Shown piece by piece: positions 46,390 to 56,894 of a stretch of 64,000 nucleotides of DNA. The stretch is from contig BTPG01000004.1 in the NCBI GenBank assembly GCA_036245525.1, positions 48,576,323-48,640,322 of the forward strand, given 5' to 3'. The position numbers were made by a program, and so were the translations under genes. Positions within the stretch are counted from its first letter, which is position 1; the number at the start of each line of letters is the position of its first letter. Below the pieces are notes generated by a model, which was not told where the DNA came from, did not search any database, and worked only from the letters and a program-made list of their open reading frames with translations. Source of the DNA: Semisulcospira habei (lineage: Eukaryota; Mollusca; Gastropoda; Semisulcospiridae).

Positions 46390-47460
46390 CTAAGGCGCCA
46401 GGGGCGCCTGGAGGGAGTGCTGTGCCGCAGAGATGTCGCCCACCAGAGAGAGGTTGTCGCGCTGGACCGTCAGGTCGCGGAGGTAGAAGCGGGCAAAGGT
46501 GGTTTCGGCCCGCCATCCCACTGCAGCCACAATGTCCTTAACCGCGCAGTTGCGGTCAAAGGCGAGACTTGTGGCCATAGCGCGAACTTCATGGGCGCGT
46601 ATCCTGAGGGCCTCGGCTCCCTGTGGGGAGAGGTCGCAATAGGCGGACCGTATTACCCAGCGGAGCCAGGAGGAGATCGTTTGGGCAGAGATGTCAGTTC
46701 TGCCGGCGGTCAGAGGCAAAAAGAGACGAGTCCGTCCCCTCAGTACGGACTTGGAGCGACGCAGGTAGATACGGAGTGCACGCACCGGATCTTGCTGCCG
46801 AGTCTCCCGAGGAAGGTCGGGCCCCTTAAGCGGGCGAATAGCGATGACCTGAGGCGCCGTCAAGGGAGATCTAGTCTTAGCGAGAAAGGACGGATCCGGG
46901 AGAAGCTGAACGGAGCCATCCACCCGGAACTGCAGGCAGGAAGGGCGAGACGAGAGCGCGTGGAGCTCGCTGACACGGGCTGCCGTGGCGAGGGCCACCA
47001 GGAAGCAGGTCTTCCGAGTCACGTCCGCGAAGCTGGCCAGATGGAGCGGTTCAAAACGGTCCGAATTCAGCCAGGTGAGGACCCAGGGTAGGTCCCAGCG
47101 TGGAACGAGGGAGCGGGAAACCGGACGCTGCAAGCCGAAATGCGCCATAAGGTCGGCCAGGTCCTTGCAGGCACCAGGGTCGGGACGGCCGAGGTGACGG
47201 TAGGTGTCGGCAATCATGGAGAGATAGCCACGGATCGTGATGGGAGCCAAACCTTGGTCATGGAAGAGCCAAAGGAAGAAGTCCGCGAGCTGAGGGGTCG
47301 TCAGATCGACGGGGGAGAGACGACGGTCAGAGCACCAGGCACGAAGCACTCGCCACTATCCCTCGTAGACACGTCTGGTGGAAGGTCTGCGGGCTGAAGC
47401 GATAGCATCCACTGCCGCACTCGAGAAGCCTCTAGCGGAGAGGGCATGCCGCACAATCGC
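46390..47460 (-). pseudogene. DIRS-4 tyrosine recombinase (one in-frame TAG)
   Basis: The N-terminal part (VRHALSARGFSSAAVDAIAS, RRPSTRRVYEG) is followed by TAG at 47358-47356, then WRVLRAWCSDRRLSPVDL onward is open to 46390. Core motifs: ATAARVSELHALSSRPSCLQ (Arg I), IRAHEVRAMATSLAFDRN (HxxR) and TTFARFYLRDLTVQRDNLSL (Tyr). This is the only recombinase in the window with all catalytic residues. The N-terminal frame overlaps the RNase H frame, as in known DIRS elements. A single base change would remove the block, so loss is recent, or the TAG is read through. Confidence 0.82.
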
Positions 47461-47597
47461 CAGGCGTGTAGGAGAAGTCACTCGGGGCAAGGGTGGAAGA
47501 GCGGCTGGCGGGGCTGCTTGAGCATCGTGCGAGGGGTGGGAAGTGGAAGGGGCGGATCCGTGGCGAGACTGAGCAGGTCGGTGGTCCAAGATCTGTC

Positions 47598-49100
47598 TCA
47601 GGAGAACGGGGCCACCAGGAGAAGGACTGCGTTGCACCCCCGGAGCTTGAGCAGGACTTTGGGGACCAGGACCGTCGGAGGGTAGGCGTAGGCAACTAGT
47701 CCGTCCCAAGAGATCGAGAGCGCATCGACCGCCCAGGCCAGCGGGTCGGGAATCGGGGAGACGAAGAGGGGAAGCTGGTGGTTCCACCTGGTGGCGAAGA
47801 GGTCGACAAGGGGAGTCTCCCAACGCTCGCAGATCAGGCAAAAGATGTCCCGGCGCAGGGTCCATTCTGTGTGAAGAAGCTGGCCCCGCCGAGAGAGGGA
47901 GTCTGCCAAAACGTTCAGGTGACCTGGAATGTGACGGGCTCGTAGGGAGATGCCGCGGTCCTCGCACCAGCGAAGGAGTCGGTAGAGAAGGATGCAGAGG
48001 TCGGGCGAGCGGGTCCCTCCCTGCTTCTGTATGTAAGCGACGACCGTGGAGTTGTCGGAGAGGACAAGGAGGTCCTGCGTCCGAAGATCGGGTTCCCAAG
48101 CGCGGAGGGCCTGCCAAACCGCATTCAGCTCCAGCCAGTTGATGTGCCGCGAAGCCAGGTCCTCGTTCCAGCGGCCGGCCGCATAGCGAAAACTCGGGAG
48201 AAGGTGAGCGCTCCACCTGGCGAGACTGGCATCGACGCAGAGAGAGAGACGGGGCAGTGGTGAGGTCAGGGGAATCCCGGAGCCGAGCCAAGAAACGTCC
48301 GTCCAGCGAAGCAGATGGGGCCGCAGCATAGGGGGTATCGGCACCAGGGTGGAGAGGTCGCCGGAGGACGGTCTCCAGTGGAGGAGAAGATGCAATTGAA
48401 GAGGACGAGAGTACAGACGACCGAGGGGAAGGAGATCTGCCGCAGCACTCATCAGGCCGAGGAGCTGGAGCCACACCCTGGCGGGGACAGCCGCTTCCTG
48501 AGCTACCAGATGGGCGAGATCGGCGAGTTTCTGGATCCGCGGCTCGGGAAGACGCACTAGGTTGCGGTCGGTCACAAACTCCATCCCCAGGTGCACGAAG
48601 TGGCGAGAGGGAGTGAGGTCGGACTTGCCGGCGTTGACCAGGAAGCCGAGGCGAGATAACAGGAGTAGAAGCGCATCCCTGTCCAGGAGAAGAGAGGCCA
48701 CCGACTGGTTCCGCAGAAGAAGGTCGTCCAAGTAGTTGGAGATCGGGCTGGAAGAAGAACGACGGGCTCTGGCTACCACGGCGTTCATGATCCACGTAAA
48801 CACCCACGGACTGAGGTTGAGACCGAAGGGGAGGGCCCGAAACTGGAAAACAGTCCCGTCGATGGCAAAGCGGAGGTACCGGCGGGAGGCAGGATGGATT
48901 GGGACGTGCAGGTAGGCATCGGACAGGTCCAGGCTGACGGCGAAGTCCATGGGCTGGACGGCAGCACGGAGGGACCTGGCTGTCTCCATCCGGAAGGACG
49001 GGGCGGCGATGAACCGATTCAGGGCGGAGAGATCGATGATCGGCCTCCACTTGCCTCCAGGCTTGGGGACTACGAATAGTCGGCTGTAGAAGGCTGGGGA
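47598..49100 (-). CDS. DIRS-4 reverse transcriptase / RNase H
   Basis: The open frame begins around RLFVVPKPGGKWRPIIDLSA and contains VSLDLSDAYLHVPIHPASRR (motif A), FRALPFGLNLSPWVF (motif B), SNYLDDLLLRNQ (catalytic YLDD), FVNAG-type KSDLTPSRHFVHLGMEFVTD, and RNase H boxes LSLCVDASLARWSAHL, NWLELNAVWQAL, LVLSDNSTVVAYIQKQGG and RHIPGHLNVLADSLSRRG. It copies element RNA into circular DNA. All core residues seen are intact and no stop occurs before 47598. It overlaps the gag end. Compared with DIRS-1, the segment between gag KSLPQPS and the RT start is deleted here. Confidence 0.85.
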   Translation of the reverse strand, partial: SPAFYSRLFVVPKPGGKWRPIIDLSALNRFIAAPSFRMETARSLRAAVQPMDFAVSLDLSDAYLHVPIHPASRRYLRFAIDGTVFQFRALPFGLNLSPWVFTWIMNAVVARARRSSSSPISNYLDDLLLRNQSVASLLLDRDALLLLLSRLGFLVNAGKSDLTPSRHFVHLGMEFVTDRNLVRLPEPRIQKLADLAHLVAQEAAVPARVWLQLLGLMSAAADLLPLGRLYSRPLQLHLLLHWRPSSGDLSTLVPIPPMLRPHLLRWTDVSWLGSGIPLTSPLPRLSLCVDASLARWSAHLLPSFRYAAGRWNEDLASRHINWLELNAVWQALRAWEPDLRTQDLLVLSDNSTVVAYIQKQGGTRSPDLCILLYRLLRWCEDRGISLRARHIPGHLNVLADSLSRRGQLLHTEWTLRRDIFCLICERWETPLVDLFATRWNHQLPLFVSPIPDPLAWAVDALSISWDGLVAYAYPPTVLVPKVLLKLRGCNAVLLLVAPFS

Positions 49101-50565
49101 AGCGACTTGAATTTCTTAACCTGCCGAGCAGCGTCCACAAAGGCGGCCGCTTTCCTCTTCAGCGGTGGGGAAGGTGGGCAGGAATCCGCGGGAAGGCACG
49201 CCGCGATGAGACGGGCGGCGTCGTCCAAGGCTCGGAGAGTCTCGCCACGAGGAGTGGGCAGGGTAGCTGGAGACGCTGGATCCTCCACCTGAGAGGGCGA
49301 ACGGCTGCCGGACTCAAGCAAGGCCGACACGGAGTCCTCCGGCAGCAGGCTTAAGGTCTCTCCATCGATGGCAGGCGATGGCGGCGGGGAAGACCGAAGC
49401 ACAGTAGGTAAACCGACGCGCGCAGGTGGTGGAGGAGGAGCCGAGGGGCTACGCTGAAGCCGGCGCGGGGAAGTAAGAGGCGAAGGGCGTCGGAACGATG
49501 AGAGCGTCGATCCCGATGAGAACTACTGCGCCGAGAACGAGGCGGAGTCCTGTCGTCTCTACGACTCCTACAAGAGGAGTGTGGTGAGGGGCGCCGAGAG
49601 GAACAGCGCTGCGGAGAACGGCTGCGCCGACGGGAGGCATAAGAGGAAGTCGAGCGAGAGGACGACGAATGCCGGGGGCTACGTCTCCTATCCACGCGAC
49701 GAGGGCTAAGCCGACGGTCGACATTATGGCGCCTGGAAGAACGGGTACGGTCTCTTCTGTCCTGAGGAGGAGGAAAAGGTGACAACTGTCGCGGTGCCCG
49801 GGGCTCAAGGAGGGGGGCACGTTGCGGACTAGCAGCTGGGGCCGAAGGCCACGGTGAAGGGTAGAAGGCGACGACGGTCGCGGTGCCCGGGGCTCATGGA
49901 GGGGGGCACGTAGCCGGCTAGGCGACTCGCCGGAGGAGTCAGCGGGCTTAGGAGGGGGGGCCATAAGGCCAACACGTCTAGTAACAGGCGACAAGGGTCG
50001 CGGTGCCCGGGGCTCAAGGAGGGGGGCACAACTAGACGGAGAGGCCGAAAGGCCGACGCGTGTATCGACGAGCGACAAAAGTCGCGGTGCCCGGGGCTCA
50101 AGGAGGGGGGCACAGAGCCGGCTTGGCGACTCGCCGGAGGAGTCAGCGGGCTTAGGGGGGGGCCACAAGGCCCACGCATCTACTAACAGGCGACAACAGT
50201 CGCGGTGCCCGGGGCTCAAGGAGGGGGGCACAACGCCGGCTTGGCGACTCGCCGGAGGAGTCAGCGGGCAAGGGCGGTGCGGACACCGTAGCAGGAATAG
50301 TCTTACCAGGCAGACGAGGCGTGCGTTTCTCCACTTCCGAGGAGGGGAGCTTGACTGGGTCCCGGCGTGCTGTGACAGGTCGCTCGCGCCGGTAGAACCT
50401 CCAAAGCTCCGACCAACGAACCTCCGGCCACGAAGAGCAGACAGCGCAGGCGAGGTCCGAGGAGCAGCCAGAACACGGAAGACAGACTTCATGCCGGTCA
50501 CTAGGCCACTGAAAGTCGCCGCATCGGGGACAGGTGCGCACTTGATGACTGCAACACAAACCCAA
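49070..50565 (-). pseudogene. DIRS-4 gag-like protein (frameshifted)
   Basis: Starts MGLCCSHQVRTCPRCGDFQW, giving a Cys-rich domain with CPRCG, CLPCSGC, CAVCSSW and then RWSELWRFYRRERP. It is followed by tandem proline-rich repeats (PADSSGESPSR.CAPLLEPRAPR, each ~60 or 120 bp) whose frame slips at G8 near 50153. Next comes an Arg/Ser-rich block (49785-49500), and the end SPPLKRKAAAFVDAARQVKK FKSLPQPS. The last part is in a third frame (49402-49070). The Cys domain probably binds nucleic acid or zinc; this is inference from spacing. Confidence 0.65.
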
Positions 50566-50966
50566 AGATGAAAGGCGACCGGCGGCGGGAACTAACCCGC
50601 CTACATAACTTCCGAACCAGGTAAACGAGTGAAGCTCACGACGAAACGCGAGAGAGAACCAAAAAGTTCGAGACGAGACCGACGTACGGCCCAGCCGGGC
50701 GAGACGTAGGCGGCGGCCGAGACGTTACCTTTCCATGGCGGAGCGCCGAAGCACAAACCACCGTGAGCGATGGAAGCCGAGAAGCAGAAGAAGGCCCCAG
50801 GCCCAGCTAACAGCACGAGGCACAGACGAGGGCTAGCAGAGAAGGAGGCGACGCCAGAAGCAGAGACGAGTGTCTAGGCGAAGACAGGCCGGTAAGGACG
50901 GTCGAACCGTACACAGCTTACGCAGGGTCAGAGGCTCAGAAAACGCGTGCGAACGCTAACAGCGAA

Positions 50967-51153
50967 GTAGACAACTGGCTAAAGGAGACACCACCGGGCA
51001 CGTGACCGGATGGGCAGGGGAGGCTGCTCTCATCCCTGTTAGGGATCCCCGAGAGCCTCCTGGGGGGACCCTTTGGGTCTTAGGCTAAAATTGGTAAGCA
51101 AGTAGACTATTTCCAGACAGTCATGTCATCGGTAATGTGTTTTGAGGAAACAA
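50967..51153. repeat. DIRS-4 left inverted terminal repeat (5' end)
   Basis: Pairs with 45931-46136 and ends GGTAATGTGTTTTGAGGAAA CAAA. The element promoter is expected here; none is distinct by eye. Confidence 0.85.
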
Positions 51154-53248
51154 AAGCATACCAGCTGGTGAAAGACCTGACCAGTGTAAAACAAGGACGC
51201 TCCTCGATCATTCAAGACAGTGAAGGGAACTGTCTTACGGAAGACCAAGACATACTGAAGAGATGGACAGAGTACTGCTCAGATTTGTACAACCACCGAG
51301 CTGCAGGGGACCCAGGCATACTTGTCAACCCACCCGTGACCAACAATGGCAACTAATCCATCCTCCAAGAAGAAGTAGAGGCTGCAGTGAAGTCGCTGAA
51401 AAAAGGGAAGGCAGCAGGAGCAGACAACATCCCTGCAGAGCTAGTCCAAGAAGGGGGAGAAGACACGATAAGCGCTTTACCAACAATCTGCAATAAGATC
51501 TGGCAGTCAGGGGATTGGCCCACACCATGGACCCCATCACTTATAATAACTCTGCCCAAAAAAGGCAACTTACATCAATGCCAGAACTATCGCACGATCA
51601 GTCTTATATCCCACCCAAGCAAAGTCATGTTAAAGATCCTACTGAACAGGCTAAAGCCACAGGCAGAGGAAATCATAGCTGAGGAACAGGCAGGCGTCAG
51701 ACCAGGGCGCAGCACAACTGAGCAATCTTCAACCTGAGAGTTCTATGTGAGAGATACCTCCAGCACCAGCAGGACCTCTATCATGTCTTTGTGGATTTTA
51801 AAAAAGCGTTTGACAGGGTGTGTGGCATGCAGCCCTTTGGTCCACCATGAAGCTATACAACATCAATGCCAACCTGATCAAAGTCATAGCAAACCTTTAC
51901 AACAAGGCCACTAGCGCAGTCTGCTTCAACAGCAAAATAGGAAGCTGGTTTAGGATTACAGTTGGAGTCAGACAAGGCTGCTTGCTCTCACCTACTCTTT
52001 TCAACATCTTCCTGGAAAGAATCATGACGGACGCTCTGAAAGATCATGAAGGAACTGTCAGTATTGGAGGCAGAACAATCACGAACTTGCGCTTTGCGGA
52101 CGACATTGATGGCCTTGCAGGAACAGAGAAGGAGCTAGCTCAGCTGGTGGAAAAGCTGGATAGTACAGCCATTGCATATGGGATGGAAATCAGTGCAGAG
52201 AAGACCAAACTGATGACCAATAACGCCAGTGGCATTGGCTCTGAAATCATGGTTGGAGGCCAAAAACTGGAAACAGTTAAGAAATCCAAATACTTAGGAG
52301 CCATTGTGACAGATGAGGGATCAAAACCAGAAATACTGTCCAGGATTGCGCAGACAACAACAGCACTGACAAGATTGAAGACCATATGGAAGGACAGAAA
52401 CATCACACTCTGCTCCAAGATCAGACTGATGCGCTCCTTAGTCATCTCAGTGTTCTTGTATGCCTGCGAGTCATGGACCCTCACAGCAGACCTTGAAAGG
52501 AGGATACAAGCCACTGAAATGAGATGTTTTCGAAGGCTGCTAGGCATCTCATACAGAGATCACATCACAAACGAGGATGTGAGAAGCAGAATCAGGCAAA
52601 GAAGTACCCAACGGAGAAAGAAACACGCTTAGAAAAAACGGTACAACACAATTTATTAATATTTCGGGTAAATACCCTTTGTCAAAATAGACAAACAAAC
52701 AGAGACATTATTTGCTACTTATCTTCAGATGCAGAAGGAATGTGGCAACATTCCTTCTGCATCTGAAGATAAGTAGCAAATAATGTCTCTGTTTGTTTGT
52801 CTATTTTGACAAAGGGTATTTACCCGAAATATTAATAAATTGTGTTGTACCGTTTTTTCTAAGCATGTTTCTTTCTCCGTTGGGTACTTCTTTGCATTTC
52901 ACACGCTTGGCAGTCACCTTTTTGGTCTGGATTGCAGAATCAGGCAAGCCATCGGGCCCTATGAAGACTTATTTGGCCATTGTGAGAAAACGCATTGTGT
53001 AGTGGTATGGGCATGTCACACGTTCAGCAGGGCTTGCCAAAACAATCCTGCAAGGCACTGTGCAAGGAGGACGAAGGAGAGGAAGACAGAGGAAAAGATG
53101 GGAGGACAATATCCCAGAGTGGACAGGACTAAAGCTGGGCGATACGCTGAGAATGGCAGAAAACAGAGAGGAATGGAGGGAGCTGGTTGTTAAGCCATCA
53201 GTGGTGCCCCAACGGTCGGCAAGACTACGGGATATAGATAGATAGATA
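51154..53248 (+). pseudogene. RTE-a copy 2 reverse transcriptase
   Basis: Frames carry KGKAAGADNIPAELVQEGGE, KGNLHQCQNYRTISLISHPS, EEQAGVRPGRSTTEQ, VDFKKAFDRV, RQGCLLSPTLFNIFLERIMT, LRFADDIDGLAG, LYACESWTLTADLERRIQAT and, after the fold-back, RWEDNIPEWTGLKLGDTLRM, ending RSARLRDIDR. A TAA stands at 51355 where copy 1 has Tyr. Small shifts occur near 51725 and 51820. The catalytic FADD is intact, but the gene is broken. Confidence 0.85.
52600..52933. mobile_element. Fold-back insertion with ~148-bp arms and 14-bp target duplication
   Basis: Target duplication GCAGAATCAGGCAA (52586-52599 and 52934-52947). Most of the insert (52596-52895) is a near-perfect palindrome with loop GGCA. Arms include ATTTATTAATATTTCGGGTA and TAAATACCCTTTGTCAAAAT. 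Only ~1 mismatch was noticed, and about 38 unpaired bases follow. The GACAAAGGGTATTTACCCGAAAT block resembles the ends of Penelope-like retroelements, which often carry inverted terminal copies. That link is inference. Confidence 0.8.
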
Positions 53249-53269
53249 GATAGATAGATAGATGAGGGC

Positions 53270-54960
53270 TTGCCAGACTGCTTGCAGCTCCAACCAGTTG
53301 ATGTGCTTGTCCGCGAACTCCAGAGGCCAGGGACCGGACGTCGCGAGGAACCGCGGTAGCAGCTGAGCTCCCAACCAGCAAGGCTTGCATCGACACACAG
53401 GGAGAGTCGAGAAGGAGGAGCGGTCGGGGGGACTCCCGAAGCGAGCCACGATGTGTCCGTCCAATGCAGGAGATGGAGGCAAATCAACGGAGACACGGGA
53501 ACCAAGGTGGTCAGATCGTCTGAGGAGGGACGCCAGAGAAGCAGGAGGTGCAGCTGTAGTGGCCAGGCGTAGAGACGAGCGAGGGGGAGTAGATCCGCCG
53601 CCGCATTGATCAAACCAAAGAGCTGAAGCCAGATTCTGGCGGAGGCTGCGTCCTGCTGGGCTACCTAGCCGGCTAAGCGGCCAACTTCAGGATCCGCGGC
53701 TCCAGCAAATGCACCCTGATGAGGTCGGTGTCGAACTCCATGCCGAGATGGACGAAGCGACGCGAGGGAGCGAGGTCTGAGTTGGCTGCGTCAACTAGGA
53801 ACCCCAACCGCGACAACAGCCGTAACAGTGCGTCCCTGTCCGATCTCAGGTTCAAGGTAGTCCGACGTCGGGCTGGAAGACGACTGCCACCACTGCAACC
53901 ATGAAGCGGGTAAAGACCCATGGGCTGAGGTTGAGACCAAACAGCAGGGCCCGAAACTGTTAACTACTCTGTCGCAGGCGAAGCGGAGACACCTCCTGGA
54001 GGCCGGGTGCATGGGGACATGGAGATAAGTGTTGGATAAGTCCAGACTGATCGCATAGTCCATGGGCTGTATGGAAGCTCTGAGGGCCCGGGCAGTCTCC
54101 ATGCGAAAGGACGGGGCAGAGATGAACGCGTCCAACGCTGAGAGGTCAAAGACAGGTCGCCACTTGCCACCTGGTTGGGCACCACGAAGAGGCGGCTGCA
54201 AAGGCTGGGAACTCCGGGCGTAGCACGACCTCTGGGGCAGCCGTCTGTAAGAGTGACGACTAGAGGGCCCGCGGAGACGCGGGGGCGGACGACGCGGCGG
54301 GACTGGAGGTCCGCAGGGCGCGACCCACCAGCTTGCGGGAGGTCTGAAAGCGTAGAGGGGCTGTGCTGCGAGGCCAACGGTCCGAGTTAGCATCCTTCAC
54401 GGTCAGGGGAGCATGGCGCAGCTGAGTCCTCAGATCGGGGGGGTATTCCGCGGCAGGCCAGCAACATGACGCGAAGGTCGCAGTTGGAGGCGGCAGCCAA
54501 CGCGTTGACCGACGAGTGAAACGATGCCCGGTAGGCCGCTTCCGCCAGAGCGAGTAGATCTCCGAGGAGGGGCGTCAAGGAGGGAAGCCAGGAGTCCTCG
54601 ATACAACGGACGAAGGCTTGGGTAGCAGCTCCATAATCCCGCGCAGGTTAAGGTGTTATGGACGAGCGAGGCCGTCTTGTCCAAACCGCGGGGCAGGGAG
54701 CGTTCCAGAAGAGCGGCACCTCCAGCCTGCACCAAGGCCGGCAGATCCACAGCAGGCAGCGGCAGGCAACCGCCTGGGAGAGTCCCAAGAACCAGTCCTG
54801 ATGAAAGGCAATGTCGAGTCCGGCAGGCCACCAACGGTCGGAGAAGAACTCGGAGTCTCGGGAACCCGACAGGAAGAGCGCTGAGAAGGCGTCACGGAGG
54901 TCACGAAGCCGGGAGGCTGCGGCAGGAACTTGAATCCTTCACCTGTCTTCCAGCGTCCAC
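53270..54960 (-). pseudogene. DIRS-B RT/RNase H and gag C-terminus (degenerate)
   Basis: The minus strand reads the gag motif near 54960 (LLKRKVSAFVDA-like), LPRGLDKTASLVHNTLTCAG, the RT start GGKWRPVFDLSALDAFISAP, SLDLSNTYLHVPMHPASRRC (motif A), and RNase H SRLSLCVDASLAGWELSCYR. Several frames are used, and the YLDD loop region is shortened (SDYLEP near 53850). Most of gag is missing: the leader joins straight to the KRK motif. Confidence 0.7.
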
Positions 54961-54984
54961 AAACGCAGAGACCTTCCTCTTGAG

Positions 54985-55557
54985 CAGCGCGCAAAGTTAC
55001 AGCGAAGATGAAGACTGTCTTCATTCCTGCTCGAACCAGTGCCCAGCCCGGGAGCCGGCCGAGGGCCAACCCAGCTACCTTACCTTTCTGCCGGAGCGGG
55101 AACGGGGGAAGAAACGTCCATAACACCCATGGGGCGAACGCGGGCGAAGTCCCAGAAAGCTCACTGAGCAGCCCAACAACCCAAGACACAGGAGAGGGCA
55201 GCAACTAACGATGAGGGGACCAGCAGACCCACTGAGAGGACAGGTAGGGCTGACGAAATAGAAGTCGAACAAGAAGCCAATTGTCTGGAAGACCGGCGAA
55301 CCGGTCGAAAGTTTCAAAGTCCGTCGGCTAGAGCAAACACGTCTGAACGGTGTGAGCCTAAGTAGACTGACTGGTTAGTCACCTCGTGACTCAGAACTGG
55401 ATGGGCAGTAATGGGAGACAACTCTCGGCCCCCCTCGGGGTTCCCCGAGTGCCTCCCGGGTTGTGTGGTAACACAACGGGTTCTTAGGCTAGAATTGAGT
55501 AAGTAGTAGACACTTCCACAAAGTCATGTCATCGGTAATGTTTTTGAAGAAACAAAT
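54985..55557 (-). repeat. DIRS-B leader and left terminal repeat
   Basis: Closely similar to the plus-strand 62041-62612: both carry the terminus, CCCGGGAGGCACTCGGGGAA, GTTCAGACGTGTTTGC, GTTATGGACGTT and GAAGACAGTCTTCATCTTCG. The two copies face outward around the gene A exons. Confidence 0.8.
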
Positions 55558-55690
55558 TACCAACCTAAGTTCAGAGATTTGAGCTGCAGCCTAGTTTGTG
55601 CTATTATGAAGTTTCATAGACCAACATGATATGTTGTTAGCACATGTTCACCTGTCATTGAAAGACACTTCTGTAGTTGATGTATTTTCA

Positions 55691-55903
55691 TTAACCCTTT
55701 TCATTCTGATACACTACTGCTTGCAATTAATTGGACTAAGTAGTTAAAAGGGTGGTGCCAAAATAGCTTGGCGCCTGAGGTGCCAAGCTATTCTGGCACC
55801 ACCCCTAAAATAAAATGGTTGATCTATCTCCTTATCTATAATGCCATCATAGGGCAATAAGCAAATTAAAAAAACAAAACAACCTCAGAATGTAATGGGT
55901 TAA
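55691..55903. repeat. TTAA-flanked palindromic MITE, copy in gene A
   Basis: Orthologous to 5076-5246. Termini CCCTTTTCATTCTGATA and (reverse) CCCATTACATTCTGAGG. Central palindrome GGTGGTGCCAAAATAGCTTG / CAAGCTATTCTGGCACCACC. Confidence 0.78.
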
Positions 55904-55984
55904 CTGTTCCAAAGTTAAAACACAAACAATGCAACAAATGTTGTGCAACTGTGTTGAAAACAGAAAACTGGTCTGATCACTTAC

Positions 55985-56142
55985 GAGAGAAAGCATATTT
56001 GTAAGCCTCAATATCATCAGCTGTCATGCAGTCTGACCGCACCCCACACTCTTTTCCTTTGAACAACATGTCTAGTGTTGCATAGTCCTCCGACGCAAAC
56101 ACAAACTCCGGAATGAAGGGCATTTGGAAGAAGAACATGTAC
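55985..56142 (-). CDS. Epoxide hydrolase gene A, internal exon (158 bp)
   Basis: Same splice sites and phases as 5471-5314. Encodes YMFFFQMPFIPEF, ASEDYATLDMLFKGKECGV and ADDIEAYKYAFS. Changes relative to gene B are few (for example DYATLD for DFAALD, CGV for CWV), and the frame is intact. It joins the terminal exon at 38253 over a 17.7-kb intron. Confidence 0.88.
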
Positions 56143-56281
56143 CTGGAAAGTGAAACAGTCGCACATCATTTTCAAAGCAACACTAAAGAGTAGTGCATGA
56201 TTAGTTTGGTGCCTGCCTAGCTACCAAGTTTATCAGGCAGTATATTTGGGGCATAAACACATGGGTCACATCTTCAGCAAC

Positions 56282-56357
56282 TTAACCTTTTGGTTGTCAG
56301 TAATACTCTTTGGCGAGGTGATTCACCTTGCAAAAAGCACTAATAGCCAAAAGGTTA
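56282..56357. repeat. Short TTAA-bounded hairpin MITE (gene A copy)
   Basis: Matches 5617-5681, with TTAACCTTTTGGTTGTCAGT at the left and AGCCAAAAGGTTAA at the right. Confidence 0.6.
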
Positions 56358-56894
56358 AGGATACCACCTGATTAGTTTGCCACCTGGATGGGCGCCAGCC
56401 CCAGTAGCAAAATGTCTGTGGGCCCATGACAGCCGCAGTGGGCCCACGCACAGGTGTGCACAGGCCCACTGTGGCCATCATGGACCTGAGGACCTCTGCT
56501 TACAGGGAGGCTAATCAGGCAGTTTCCTTGAGGTATATACATGTACATCCCACATCTGGCTCTGTAACTGGAAGAGCTTCGTAATTATCACCTGGGGCAG
56601 AGTGGGTTGTTTATTGAGCAGTTATGTGTTTCCACCATGAAACAGTATCAGCAGAAATATTTATTTCTATACCATACAGGCAAATACTTCAGTTTATAAC
56701 TTTTTCCTGACACATGTGGGCCTCTGCATAAATGTTAGATGGATTCAAATGTACTCACAATGTTCATCATGATTATATGAATAGCGCCATGAGCAAAGCA
56801 AAAAGCAAAATGCAAGAAAGCAAAAAATATGAACAGTTTACAGCTTTTACGTACATACCATACATAAATGTGACATGTTTTCCGATAACCACGT

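Larger units (their letters stand above)
45931..51153 (-). mobile_element. DIRS-4: structurally complete DIRS element
   Basis: 5.2 kb inserted into the RTE-a LINE between AATAGCAAAAA and AAGCATACC, with no target duplication, as expected for recombinase-mediated integration. It has inverted terminal repeats (45931-46136 and 50967-51153) whose outermost ~40-50 bases differ. An internal complementary region (46179-46274) carries the complements of both outer ends fused. Order on the minus strand is gag, RT/RNase H, YR, complementary region. That is the DIRS-1 architecture. It is the youngest insertion in the pile. Confidence 0.88.
45556..53260 (+). mobile_element. RTE-a LINE copy 2, host of DIRS-4 and a fold-back
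   Basis: Inserted in DIRS-B with a 9-bp target duplication. The LINE itself is 45556-45930 plus 51154-52599 plus 52934-53260. Its 3' tail is (GATA)n (53232-53260). Coding reads NKWIEDQCKHAEENLNKNNS up to the DIRS-4 junction and resumes as KAYQLVKDLTSVKQ. The first ~280 bp after 45556 are not recognised. Confidence 0.82.
43867..55557 (-). mobile_element. DIRS-B element, split by an RTE-like LINE
   Basis: One DIRS copy in two pieces: 43867-45555 (complementary region, YR, RNase H part) and 53261-55557 (RNase H rest, RT, gag tail, leader, left terminal repeat ending AACATTACCGATGACATGAC read inward). The pieces join exactly across a 9-bp target duplication GATGAGGGC (45547-45555 and 53261-53269), restoring QAVWQALI|AWEKQL. 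Its right terminal repeat is absent where it meets DIRS-1. Confidence 0.82.

Noticed and set aside
54653..55123. Plus-strand 156-residue ORF
   Set aside because: Antisense to the DIRS-B gag/leader region, with no independent support.
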